Shown here piece after piece: positions 8,634 to 17,293 of a DNA stretch of 64,000 nucleotides. The notes below the pieces were generated by a model. That model was not told the origin of the DNA and searched no databases. It saw only the letters and a program-made list of their open reading frames with translations. This DNA comes from Paenibacillus doosanensis (GTDB lineage Bacteria > Bacillota > Bacilli > Paenibacillales > NBRC-103111). Every line of letters begins with the position of its first letter. Within the stretch, counting starts at the first letter, position 1. The position numbers and the translations under genes are program-made. Location: NCBI RefSeq assembly GCF_025060755.1, contig NZ_JANYUY010000002.1:124001-188000 (forward strand). Direction: 5' to 3'.

Positions 8634-8873
8634 GAACAAATCCCCCAAAAGCCATCCATGCCGCTACGCGGCACCACAGACAATGGAAATGGGGTACCAA
8701 GAGTAATTTCCAGGGTAGTGACGTGATGCTCTGAAGCTTATTCCGTCCGCATCCAGCCTAAGCTGGATCGGCGTCTAACCATTCCTCTGGGATCGTTCTA
8801 TGGGTAGACTTTCCTTTCGGGGGAGCCCACGGATTTCCACAGGAAATTGCTTCGCATCATTTCCTAAACAACA
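8634..8873. repeat. Dispersed 240-bp structured repeat, copy A
   Basis: This full-length copy matches copy C (37186-37424) with about seven substitutions, and copy B (21275-21447) is an internally deleted version. On the minus strand it starts directly after the U-tract of the terminator at 8873-8948 and contains hairpins GGAAAT..ATTTCC, ATCCAGC-TTAG-GCTGGAT and GTGCCGC-GTA-GCGGCAT. No open reading frame of note is present. Confidence 0.88.
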
Positions 8874-8948
8874 AAAAAGCGCCGTTCTCCCGGCTTTGCG
8901 CATCAGCTACACAGCTTGATGCGCTAGGCTCCGGGGAACGGCGCTTTT
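8873..8948. terminator. Bidirectional terminator between PhoX-like gene and lysR-type gene
   Basis: A GCGCCGTTC / GAACGGCGC stem (8879-8887 with 8936-8944) encloses a second stem (GCGCATCA/TGATGCGC). It has a TTTT tail on the plus side and a six-T tail on the minus side, so it can stop both convergent genes. Confidence 0.85.
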
Positions 8949-8980
8949 AAGCATGACGCCCCGTCGCGCAAGCCTTGCGT

Positions 8981-9871
8981 CTATTTCGCTGCGGCCGACG
9001 CAGCAGCTCCTGTATCGCGGAAGGTATGAACCGCGTCCAGCAGCTTGCGCATCGTGCCGCTGACCTGCGATTCGCGGCGCCGGATGAAGACGGTCGTGAT
9101 GCGGCTGTACTCCTCGGGAATCTCGAAGCAGCGAATGTTTCCGGCCGCTTCCAGCCGAGCCGCCGCCCATCTCGGCACCAGCGAAATGCCGAGCCCCGAA
9201 GAAACCATGGCAAGGATCGTTTCGAGCGTACCGAACTCCATCACCCGGGAAGGAGCGACGCCCTGCTCCGCAAGCCACAGCATCAATCTCGCGCGGTAGC
9301 CGCAGCCGTTGCGGAACACGAGCAGCGTCTTGTCGACGCACTGCTCCAGCGCGGCAAACTCCTCGTCGTCTCTGGCGATCAGCACGAGTTCGTCCTCGAC
9401 CAGCTGATCCTGCTCCAGATCCGGGTGGCGGATCGGTCCGGTGACGAACGCCCCGTCGAGCTGATACTGCAGCACATCGCTCATCAGATGCTCCGTTACG
9501 CCCGTAACCAGCGACAGATCGACGCGCGGGTACCGCTTGCAGTAGCCGGACAGCAGCTCTGGCAGGCTGGACACCGTCTCGACCGTCCCGATGAGGAGCG
9601 GGCCCGACGGGTCTTCCGAGTCGTGGAACGACTGCTTCATTTCCTCCATCAGCCGCAAAATTTTTTGCGTATATTCCTGCAGCTTGCGCCCCTCCGAGCT
9701 TAACGCCACGCCTTTGCGGTGGCGGTGAAACAGCGTCGCTCCGAGCTCCTGCTCCAGATGCTGAATACGCGCCGTCACATTGGACTGCACGTAGCTCAGC
9801 TCTTTTGCCGCTTTGCTGACGCTGCCGTGATCGGCCACCGTCTGAAATATTTTCAAATCGTTGATGTCCAC
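8981..9871 (-). CDS. LysR-type transcriptional regulator
   Basis: A protein of about 296 residues with an N-terminal winged HTH (LKIFQTVADHGSVSKAAKEL, then VQSNVTARIQHLEQELGATLF) and a C-terminal type-2 periplasmic-binding effector domain. That domain contains LLIGTVETVSSLPELL and ILAMVSSGLGISLVP, both typical of LTTRs. I chose the GTG at 9871 because AAAGGGAGCGG lies just before it; the ATG at 9898 has no ribosome binding site. It is divergent from the EamA-family exporter gene (start 10017), a common LysR/target arrangement, so it probably controls that transporter and itself from the 145-bp region between them. The ligand is unknown. Confidence 0.9.
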   Translation of the reverse strand: MDINDLKIFQTVADHGSVSKAAKELSYVQSNVTARIQHLEQELGATLFHRHRKGVALSSEGRKLQEYTQKILRLMEEMKQSFHDSEDPSGPLLIGTVETVSSLPELLSGYCKRYPRVDLSLVTGVTEHLMSDVLQYQLDGAFVTGPIRHPDLEQDQLVEDELVLIARDDEEFAALEQCVDKTLLVFRNGCGYRARLMLWLAEQGVAPSRVMEFGTLETILAMVSSGLGISLVPRWAAARLEAAGNIRCFEIPEEYSRITTVFIRRRESQVSGTMRKLLDAVHTFRDTGAAASAAAK

Positions 9872-10016
9872 AATCCCGCTCCCTTTCTGCCACTCCATTT
9901 ATATCAATAGTAATGATGTTACTCATCATTTTCAATCATTTTACATGATATAAATTTGGCAATATGATAAACATCGTGTGATTCGCATCAAAATGGAAGA
10001 AAGTAGGATGACTGCA

Positions 10017-10964
10017 ATGAGTAAAGACCGCGTCATGAAGGGCGCCTTCATGTGCCTGTTAGCCAGCGTAGCGTGGGGAGCGATGTTTCCCGTAGCCGAG
10101 AGCGCGTTTACGCGACTTGATCCTTTTTACTTTACATTAATTCGCTATTCCTCGGTTTCTGTTATTTTGCTCATTCTGCTGTGGGTGAAGGAAGGCCGCA
10201 AAGCGCTGAGCTTCGAAGGCAAAGCCAAGCAGCTGTGGTTCTTCGGCACGATGGCCTTTACCGTCTATAATCTATTGATCTTTTGGGGACAAAATCAACT
10301 GGGGACCTCGGGCGTCATTCTGGCTTCGGTCATGGAGGCGCTCATGCCGATCTTATCGGTGCTGGTGCTCTGGATATATAAACAGCGCAGGCCCGAAGCG
10401 CCGACCATTCTCTGTATCGTCGTCGCGCTGATCGGATGCTTTATGGTTATTACCAAAGGGGATCTCGGGGCTTTCTTCGTACAAGGAGGCGCCTTTCCGG
10501 TCATGCTCATCTTTGCAGCCGTACTCGGCTGGGTTATCTATACGATCGGCGGCGGCCAGTTCAAAGACTGGTCGGTGCTGCGGTACTCTACGCTGACCTG
10601 CGTCCTGGGCACGGCCACGTCGGCCGTTATCGTTCTTACGCTGACGGCGTTCGGCGTGCTGCACGCTCCTTCGGCGCAAACGATAATGTCCACGGGTTAC
10701 GAGCTCAGCTTCATGATTATTGTCGCCGGTCTGATGGCGCTGATCAGCTGGAATGCCGGAATCAAGCTGCTGACGCCGATTAACGGCATCCTGTTTATCA
10801 ACTTCGTCCCGGTGACGACGTTTATCATTACGCTGCTGCAAGGACACCAGATGACGGTGTACGACGTCGGCGGAACGCTGCTTATTATCGCCGCGCTGAT
10901 CGGCAACAACTTGTACCAGCGGCGCAGAGGAAGCCTGGCCGCCGCCGCGGGGGCTGCGCATTGA
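10017..10964 (+). CDS. EamA/DMT-superfamily transporter
   Basis: A 315-residue membrane protein with about ten hydrophobic segments arranged as two EamA repeats. The first begins FMCLLASVAWGAMFPVAESA and the second FPVMLIFAAVLGWVIYTIGG. Known members export amino acids, metabolites or drugs, or take up solutes; the substrate here cannot be told. The ATG at 10017 has AGGA eight bases upstream; in-frame ATGs at 9978 and 10008 are less well placed. It is divergent from the LysR gene and followed by a strong terminator, so the pair forms a self-contained module. The C-terminus is basic (QRRRGS) then Ala-rich, as expected for a cytoplasmic tail. Confidence 0.9.
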   Translation: MSKDRVMKGAFMCLLASVAWGAMFPVAESAFTRLDPFYFTLIRYSSVSVILLILLWVKEGRKALSFEGKAKQLWFFGTMAFTVYNLLIFWGQNQLGTSGVILASVMEALMPILSVLVLWIYKQRRPEAPTILCIVVALIGCFMVITKGDLGAFFVQGGAFPVMLIFAAVLGWVIYTIGGGQFKDWSVLRYSTLTCVLGTATSAVIVLTLTAFGVLHAPSAQTIMSTGYELSFMIIVAGLMALISWNAGIKLLTPINGILFINFVPVTTFIITLLQGHQMTVYDVGGTLLIIAALIGNNLYQRRRGSLAAAAGAAH

Positions 10965-10983
10965 TCATAATTAAGAACTCAGC

Positions 10984-11030
10984 GAAAAACCACCGATCAG
11001 GGGCCAACCTAATCACGGTGGTTTTTTCGC
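10984..11030. terminator. Terminator after DMT transporter (bidirectional)
   Basis: The stem ACCACCG / CGGTGGT is followed by TTTTTT on the plus strand and preceded by AAAAA, giving a U-tract on the minus strand as well. It serves the transporter and the convergent LplA-type gene. Confidence 0.88.
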
Positions 11031-11089
11031 TTGTTCAGCCAAGCATAAAGACGGCCCCGCTCGAATAGTCGGGACCGTCCCATATGCGA

Positions 11090-12706
11090 TTATTTGGAAG
11101 AGTTGTAGCGATCGTACACGGTTTGATAAATCTTCATCATTTTATCCAATCCCATGTCGTTGAGCTTCTTCACGTAGTCGTCCCATTCCTGGTCGATGCC
11201 GCCCGACATCATCCATTTGGCCGCCATCTTGCCGACATACCCGTCGATATCGGTCAAATATCTGGCGATTTGATCATTTTCTTCGGCCGTAAAGTACGTT
11301 TTCGGGAAACCGTTGCTTACGAGAAACGGAGCGTAAGTGTTATCCACATCGACTTTGGAGCGCTTGCCTGTAGGCGTAGTGACCTTCATATCGAACACTT
11401 GGTTCGTCAAGCCCCATACCGAATAGGCGGTCGGAGGCACTTGTTTGAACTCTTCCTCGTTGGCTCCGGCAGGAAGCGGAATTTCATCGTACTTGCCGTC
11501 CGTGCGTTCCTTCAGACTATCGCCGCCGATGACGCCGCTGTTAAATTGCAGCGAAATCTTCGGATCGAACGAGTAGTCGATCCAGCGGATCGTCGCCTCC
11601 GGATTTTTGTTCACGTTCGTAATGGCGAAGGAGCCTCTGAACAGAATGCCCGCAGGATAGTCGGCCCAGATCGGCTGCCCGCCAGGTCCCTTCAGCGGCG
11701 GCATCGACACATAGTCCTGATTGCTCGGATTCCAGTCCATTGCAACGCCGACGATGCCTTTGCTCGTCTTCGCGTTGAACACCTTGGCATCCTGCGTAAA
11801 GCTCTCCTGATCGGCCAAGCCTTCGGAGAACAGCTTGTTGACGAACTTGATCGCTTCCTTGTACTGCGGCTGCACCGCCGTGTATACGACTTTGTTGTTG
11901 TCGATGGACAAGTGGTTGTGCCCGACTTTGTGAATGTCGCGGTCGAGGATGCCGAACGCTCCGAAGAACGAGTTGATGTCGGTATTGCTGCCGTTATTTT
12001 GAACGAACGAAAGCGGAATTTGGTCCTTCTTGTTGTTGCCGCCAAGGTCGTTTTCCTTGAATGCCTTCAGCGTCGTATACAGCTCGTCGATCGTCGTCGG
12101 CATCGGCAGGTTGAGCTGATCGAGCCATTTTTTATTAATAAACATCGTCGATTTGGTTCTCGCGTACGTCTCGTTGATCGTAGGCAAGGAATAAATATGT
12201 CCGTCGGGAGCCGTCAGCTGCTTGCGGTACGTCGGATTGTCGTCCAGCAGCTTCTTAATGTTAGGCGCGTACTTGTCGATCAGCCCTTCCAGCGGGATCA
12301 AAATGCCCTGCGAGCCGTATTTGACAATATCCGTATCCTCGCTCAAAATGCCGTGTCCGTAAAATGCGTCCGGCAGCTCTCCCCCGGCGAACAGCAGGTT
12401 TTTCTTGTCTGCCCAGCTGCTGCCCGGCGTCAGGTTCCAGTTGATATGGATATTCGTCTTCGCCTCAATGTCCTGGAACAGCTTGTAATCGTTCAAATCC
12501 TTGCCTGAAGGCGGCTTGAAGCCCGCAAAATTCAGCGTCAGCTTCTCCTTGGCAATCGGAAAATCCGCCGCATTGATATTGCTCGGCAATTCCCCGGTTT
12601 TCTTGTCCCCATTGTCCGCGGCGCTTTTGTCTCCTCCGCAGCCCGTCAGTCCGACTGCAACCGATAACGTTAATGCCGTCAAAGCTACTGGCCATTTTTT
12701 ACTCAT
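11090..12706 (-). CDS. LplA-type extracellular sugar-binding lipoprotein
   Basis: A 538-residue solute-binding protein of a CUT1-type importer. The lipobox is LTLSVAVGLTGCGG, so Cys near residue 22 should be lipidated. Conserved LplA-like traits are the ~540-residue length, WNLTPGSSWADKKNLLFAGG near residue 100, PDAFYGHG, and the C-terminal YQTVYDRYNSS. The ATG at 12706 was preferred because AGGGGAC lies seven bases upstream; the ATG at 12712 is too close. It is the last gene of the importer set, 119 bp after the YtcP-like permease, a spacing that could allow separate mRNA processing for higher expression. Context with PL8 lyase and DUF1961 suggests a glycosaminoglycan- or uronate-type oligosaccharide ligand. 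The specificity is inferred. Confidence 0.92.
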   Translation of the reverse strand: MSKKWPVALTALTLSVAVGLTGCGGDKSAADNGDKKTGELPSNINAADFPIAKEKLTLNFAGFKPPSGKDLNDYKLFQDIEAKTNIHINWNLTPGSSWADKKNLLFAGGELPDAFYGHGILSEDTDIVKYGSQGILIPLEGLIDKYAPNIKKLLDDNPTYRKQLTAPDGHIYSLPTINETYARTKSTMFINKKWLDQLNLPMPTTIDELYTTLKAFKENDLGGNNKKDQIPLSFVQNNGSNTDINSFFGAFGILDRDIHKVGHNHLSIDNNKVVYTAVQPQYKEAIKFVNKLFSEGLADQESFTQDAKVFNAKTSKGIVGVAMDWNPSNQDYVSMPPLKGPGGQPIWADYPAGILFRGSFAITNVNKNPEATIRWIDYSFDPKISLQFNSGVIGGDSLKERTDGKYDEIPLPAGANEEEFKQVPPTAYSVWGLTNQVFDMKVTTPTGKRSKVDVDNTYAPFLVSNGFPKTYFTAEENDQIARYLTDIDGYVGKMAAKWMMSGGIDQEWDDYVKKLNDMGLDKMMKIYQTVYDRYNSSK

Positions 12707-12825
12707 CGACATGTCCCCTTGTTTATCGTATACAATATATAAGTTAGCCGGGCCAACGGGGAAGCGGCTTCACCCGTTCGCGATCGGCGATAAATAGCTG
12801 TCTGCCATGCGCATATACCCGCAGT

Positions 12826-13710
12826 TTACCCTTTCAGCGAGCCTACCAGCGCCCCTTTGACAAAATAACGCTGCAAGAACGGATACAGCACGAGCACCGG
12901 CAAGCTGGATACGATAATAATACTGTATTTCATCAGTTCCATCCGCTTCTGCTGCTCCTGCGAGCCGTCGATCATATCCTGCAGGTCGGAGCCTTCATTC
13001 ATAATCAGTATGTTGCGCAAAATAACCTGAAGCGGCTGCATGCTGTTGTTTTTCAAATAAATGAGCGCCTGGAAGTAGGAATTCCAATGCCCTACCGCAT
13101 AGAACAGCACCATGACGGCCACGATCGGCAGCGCCAGCGGAATCGCGATTTTGAAGAAAAACTTCATATTGGTGCAGCCGTCGAGCAACGCCGACTCCAG
13201 CACTTCGCCGGGAATATTCGACTGGAAGAAGGTGCGGGTAATGATTACGTTAAAGACCGAAACCGCGTTCGGAATGACCATCGCCCAAACCGTGTTAAGC
13301 AGACCCAAATCTTTGACCAGCAGGTAGGTCGGAATTAGCCCCCCGCCGAAGAACATGGTGAATACGATGATAAACATAAATACGTTGCGGCCCACCAGGT
13401 CGGTTCTCGACAAGGCGTAGCCTGCCGACACGGTCAGCACCACGTTAATGGCCGTGCCGAGAACGGTATACACCACCGAGTTGCGGAAGCCTACCCAAAT
13501 GGAAGCCTCCGACAGCAGCCGCTGATACCCGTCAAAGGTCAGCTGGTCCGGGAAAAAGAACAGCTTGCCGGAATAGATCAAATCCGGGTCGGTCACCGAC
13601 GCCATGATGACGAAATAGAGCGGGTAGATGACCATAAGAAGCAATATCGAGATCAATGTATAATTGCACACGTCGAAGGCGATGTCGGCCTTGGTTTTTG
13701 CCAGCTTCAT
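12826..13710 (-). CDS. YtcP-type ABC sugar permease (MalG-like)
   Basis: A 294-residue permease with six predicted membrane segments, starting ADIAFDVCNYTLISILLLMV. It has the cytoplasmic EAA loop VLESALLDGCTNMKFFFKIA with the conserved G, which docks to the ATPase. The C-terminus FVKGALVGSLKG is the hallmark of YtcP-type proteins. It lies 17 bp downstream of the LplB-like permease and forms a heterodimer with it by family precedent. No ATPase gene is in the cluster. In Bacillus such importers share the multifunctional MsmX ATPase, which probably applies here. Confidence 0.92.
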   Translation of the reverse strand: MKLAKTKADIAFDVCNYTLISILLLMVIYPLYFVIMASVTDPDLIYSGKLFFFPDQLTFDGYQRLLSEASIWVGFRNSVVYTVLGTAINVVLTVSAGYALSRTDLVGRNVFMFIIVFTMFFGGGLIPTYLLVKDLGLLNTVWAMVIPNAVSVFNVIITRTFFQSNIPGEVLESALLDGCTNMKFFFKIAIPLALPIVAVMVLFYAVGHWNSYFQALIYLKNNSMQPLQVILRNILIMNEGSDLQDMIDGSQEQQKRMELMKYSIIIVSSLPVLVLYPFLQRYFVKGALVGSLKG

Positions 13711-13727
13711 CTTATCTTGTCACTCCT

Positions 13728-14708
13728 CTACCATAGGCTCGTCTGCTTAAGCGACTTGGCGATTTTATTGACCGAAATCAGCAGAATGAAATTGATCACG
13801 TTGTTGAACAAGCCGATAGCCGCGGCATAGCTGTACTGCGCCTGGACAAGACCCGCTTTGTACACGTAGGTCTGGATCGTCTCGGAGGCGTCGACGTTCA
13901 GCTGGTTCTGCATCAAATACACTTTTTCGAAGCCTACGCCCATCATATTGCCCACATTCATGATCAGCATGATAATGACGGTCGGCATAATCGACGGAAT
14001 GTCGATATGCAGGACGCGCTGGAGCTTCGTCGCTCCGTCAACGACGGCCGCTTCGTGCAAATCCGGGTTCACCGCGGTCAGCGCGGCCAAATAAATGATC
14101 GTCCCCCAGCCTACGCTCTGCCAAATGCCGGAGAACACGAACACGGTTTTGAACCAGACGGCCTCCCCCATGAAAAAGATCGGGTTGATTCCGAACAGTC
14201 CGAGAAAGGTGTTCACCGCCCCTGTCTTAGGCGACAGAAGCAAATATACGATCCCTACGACGACGACCGTCGAAATAAAGTGGGGCGCGTACGTAACCGT
14301 TTGCACGACTTTCTTAAAACGTTCGCTCGTCAGCTGATTAATCATCAGCGCCAAAATAATCGGCGCCGGGAAAGCAACCAGCAGCTCGTACAAGCTGATC
14401 CCGATCGTGTTCTTAATGATCGTGCCGAATTGATACGATTGAAAAAAACGGTCGAAATTGTCGAAGCCCACCCACGGGCTGCCGCTATATCCTTTGATCG
14501 GATTGAAGTTTTGGAACGCAATTTGCAGGCCGTACATCGGAACATAATGAAAAATAATAAAATAAGCGAGCGTCGGCAGCAGGAGTAAATACAAATCGTA
14601 ATTGCGGATGATGAATTGAAGCTTTTTCACCAGTCCGGATTTGGACGCCTGCCCTCTGCCCGGCTTGATCATAACGCCTGTGCCGGCCGTATCGTTTGGT
14701 TGAGCCAT
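13728..14708 (-). CDS. LplB-type ABC sugar permease (MalF-like)
   Basis: A 326-residue permease with an N-terminal cytoplasmic extension of about 30 residues. The first membrane segment is YLLLLPTLAYFIIFHYVPMY, and the LplB hallmark GLQIAFQNFNPIKGYSGSPW follows. The EAA loop is HEAAVVDGATKLQRVLHIDI, and the C-terminus is NKIAKSLKQTSLW. The start at 14708 has GGAGGTG 13 bases upstream, a long spacing. A near-consensus cre site sits 41 bp upstream, which fits CcpA control. It is the first gene of the LplB/YtcP/LplA set and follows the YesS-like regulator after 288 bp, so it likely has its own promoter activated by that regulator. Confidence 0.92.
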   Translation of the reverse strand: MAQPNDTAGTGVMIKPGRGQASKSGLVKKLQFIIRNYDLYLLLLPTLAYFIIFHYVPMYGLQIAFQNFNPIKGYSGSPWVGFDNFDRFFQSYQFGTIIKNTIGISLYELLVAFPAPIILALMINQLTSERFKKVVQTVTYAPHFISTVVVVGIVYLLLSPKTGAVNTFLGLFGINPIFFMGEAVWFKTVFVFSGIWQSVGWGTIIYLAALTAVNPDLHEAAVVDGATKLQRVLHIDIPSIMPTVIIMLIMNVGNMMGVGFEKVYLMQNQLNVDASETIQTYVYKAGLVQAQYSYAAAIGLFNNVINFILLISVNKIAKSLKQTSLW

Positions 14709-14748
14709 CGTTGAACGTTCACCTCCACTTGATGTCGTTGCATGCGTT

Positions 14749-14764
14749 GTGAAATCGCTTGCTT
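14749..14764. promoter_or_regulatory. Candidate CcpA cre site upstream of importer genes
   Basis: GTGAAATCGCTTGCTT matches the relaxed cre consensus WTGNAANCGNWNNCWW at all but the first fixed position. It lies 41 bp upstream of the LplB-like start, where CcpA repression of a sugar importer would be expected. Confidence 0.5.
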
Positions 14765-14996
14765 TGCATGATTTTATTTAACACCGGAGGCGCGGCGGCT
14801 GTATATAAGCGAGATCCATCCGGCGGCTATGCGAAAATTGACCTTGGCGCGCTTTTTAGGCGAATCGGCCATAATTGACCTCGCATATGCCGCTTTTGCC
14901 GCCGGAAACGGCAAACCCCGCTCTACAGTCGGGACAGGCATCGGCAGCCTGACTCGGAACTATAGGCGGGGCAGAACATGCAGCTTTAGCGAATCG

Positions 14997-17237
14997 CTAT
15001 ACGCGCTGCTGCTTGCGGTATTCGCCGGGGGTTACCCCAACCGACTGTTTGAACTTGCGGATGAAGCTCGACACATCGTAGTAGCCTACCTGCTGCACGA
15101 TATCCTTCACGGACCGGTCGTTCGTGCGCAAGAGCAGCTTGGCCTGGTCGATGCGGATTTCGTTCAAGTAATCCATAACCGTCCGTCCGGTCTGTTCCTT
15201 GAAATAACGGCTCAAGTACGATAAGGACAAAGAAAAATGATCGGCGATCTTCTGCACCGAGAAGTCGTACTCATTATAATGGTTCAAAATGTACTCGGTG
15301 ATTTGCTCGATCAATGCCGCCGATGAGGCGGGCTTGCGTTCCTGCAGCGAATTGCATAAAGTAGCGCAGGCAGTCGTGAACACGCCGGCGATTTCGTCCA
15401 AGGTCGTGACGTCGGTCAGCGCCATCACATCGGGAAAGCTGTCGCTGGAGCTGCCTGGCCGCTTCTTCTCGATGAAAGCGATGAACTTGTGGATCATGTC
15501 GTAGCAAAGCTCTCTGGCAATGAACAGCGTCAGCCCGCTTTGTTTCATTCGGACGGCGATCTGCTGCACCGCCTCGGTAATTCGCTCCGCGCTTCCGTGC
15601 TGTAGCACCAAATCGAGCTCATTGAGCACACGTCGCGGATTGAATACATCCTCCCGGTCGTGAGCCGGCAGTTCATCGAAGAAGATCGCCCGCTGATTGC
15701 CTTTGATCAGCTTATAATCGATCGCCGTAGAAGCTTCCAGATACGAGCGCCCGACCTGCGTCACTTCCTCGTACAGATTGCCGACTCCCATCGTGATCGG
15801 CGCCGCGAACACGGCGGTCAGATGCTCTCGCAGCGATTCAAGCCACCGCTTCCATTCGTCTCCCGAGCTTTGCACCGACATGATGAAGAGCGTCCGCCGA
15901 TCCTCCAGACTGTCCTTGAAATAGCCGGTCTCTGCTTCGCCGAAGCGCCGCTCCACTTCCTCGATCAGCTGCTTCTTCTGCGGCACCAGGCTCGCCGGAT
16001 GCTCCAGAATGAGCACCGCCGTCTGCGGATGCGGAAATACAACCCCGACTTCGCCGCCCCGTTCGTTCACTTCTTGAAGCGTTTTCATCTCTCCTTTAAG
16101 CAGGGAGCCGAGCAAATGGTCCTTTACGGCCGAACGGTTCTCTTCCAGCTTTCGTCCGAGCTGCCGGTTGGAGTCGGCCATATCGTGGATGACGCTGCCG
16201 ATAGCCTCGAACTCGTTGGCCTTGCGTATCGAATGGCCGCGGACCGCCTCGACCAGAGAGGCCAGACGCTTCACGGGCTTGTAGTTGAACAGCATGACCA
16301 AATAAACGAACAGGCCGCCGACGAAGAAAATAATGAGCAGGCTGTTGATCCATTGGAAAATAACCTGGTTCACCGGCGCAACGACCGTCGCCTGCGGCTG
16401 CAGCGTCGCATAGATGAGCCCGCTGCGCGGCGATTTCTGGTATGAGACGGCATACGGCTTATGCTGAATGTCGAGCTGAACGTGGCCCTTCTCCTTCGTC
16501 AGCTGCTTGTAGAAATCCGAATCCTTCAAGTAGTCTTCCTGCTTATAGGCGGACAGAACGCGCCCCTGCTGATCGAAGACGACCGCATTGCCCTTGGGCA
16601 GCGTCAGCTCGGGGTTCATTCCTTTCAGCATCATATCCTCTTTCAAAATAAAAAGCACCGTGCCGTAAGGGCGCTGACTGTTGATCGGGATCGGCACCAT
16701 ATACGTAACCAGCCGCTGGGACGGCAGCCCGTCGATCTTCACGTCCTCGGCGGGCCGCAGCAGCGGGCTGGTGAGCCGGTTCAGATCCTCTGGGAACTGC
16801 TCCGGCGTCCAATCGGCATAATGATAGATGTCCGCTACGAAATCATGTACTTTATAAACGCTGAGCGAAGAGTACAAATAGTCCGAGCCCCGGATATGAA
16901 CCAGAACCTCCCGGATGCTGTCGTCGACGACCTTGCTCTCCAGCACCTTCTTGGCCTCGTACATGCTGACCGAATCATGGGTCAGCACATACGGAGACAG
17001 CTCCGGCGTCTGCGTAATTTGCCCGGCGATTTTATTCATCTGAATCAGCTTCTGATCGACCTCGTCCTGAAGCTTGTCGAGCAGCGCCTGATTGTTTCTC
17101 TCCACTTCGTTGCCGACAATATCGGCCAAACGCAAATACCCCGTCGTCCCCAAAAAAAGCAGCGGCAGCAAGAGCAATAAGATATAGGACAAAAGGTACC
17201 GGTAAAACACCGGAAGCCGGTTAATCGCTGTTTTCAT
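14997..17237 (-). CDS. Membrane-bound YesS-like AraC-family regulator
   Basis: A 746-residue one-component regulator. The first membrane segment is within FYRYLLSYILLLLLPLLFLG (residues 8-28). An extracellular sensing region of about 260 residues follows, then a second membrane segment (SLLIIFFVGGLFVYLVMLF near 295-315), and a cytoplasmic part ending in an AraC HTH pair. The HTH reads DFSVQKIADHFSLSLSYLSR and VKDIVQQVGYYDVSSFIRKF. The ATG at 17237 was chosen because a GGGGGG tract precedes it at proper distance. YesS-like proteins sense extracellular saccharides and activate the adjacent importer. It sits between the PL8 lyase (57 bp upstream) and the LplB gene, which are the obvious targets. 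Confidence 0.9.
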   Translation of the reverse strand: MKTAINRLPVFYRYLLSYILLLLLPLLFLGTTGYLRLADIVGNEVERNNQALLDKLQDEVDQKLIQMNKIAGQITQTPELSPYVLTHDSVSMYEAKKVLESKVVDDSIREVLVHIRGSDYLYSSLSVYKVHDFVADIYHYADWTPEQFPEDLNRLTSPLLRPAEDVKIDGLPSQRLVTYMVPIPINSQRPYGTVLFILKEDMMLKGMNPELTLPKGNAVVFDQQGRVLSAYKQEDYLKDSDFYKQLTKEKGHVQLDIQHKPYAVSYQKSPRSGLIYATLQPQATVVAPVNQVIFQWINSLLIIFFVGGLFVYLVMLFNYKPVKRLASLVEAVRGHSIRKANEFEAIGSVIHDMADSNRQLGRKLEENRSAVKDHLLGSLLKGEMKTLQEVNERGGEVGVVFPHPQTAVLILEHPASLVPQKKQLIEEVERRFGEAETGYFKDSLEDRRTLFIMSVQSSGDEWKRWLESLREHLTAVFAAPITMGVGNLYEEVTQVGRSYLEASTAIDYKLIKGNQRAIFFDELPAHDREDVFNPRRVLNELDLVLQHGSAERITEAVQQIAVRMKQSGLTLFIARELCYDMIHKFIAFIEKKRPGSSSDSFPDVMALTDVTTLDEIAGVFTTACATLCNSLQERKPASSAALIEQITEYILNHYNEYDFSVQKIADHFSLSLSYLSRYFKEQTGRTVMDYLNEIRIDQAKLLLRTNDRSVKDIVQQVGYYDVSSFIRKFKQSVGVTPGEYRKQQRV

Positions 17238-17293
17238 CCGATCGCCCCCCCCTTGCTTGTTTGTGATGTGATCTATGTCAGTGAAGCCCAAGT

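Noticed and set aside
8634-8873. Repeat as a group II intron fragment
   Set aside because: Although it follows terminators, it lacks the GUGYG end, the domain I strings seen at 54172 and a domain V.
11084-12508. A 474-codon plus-strand frame
   Set aside because: It is the complement of the LplA-type lipoprotein gene, whose family motifs and lipobox are clear.
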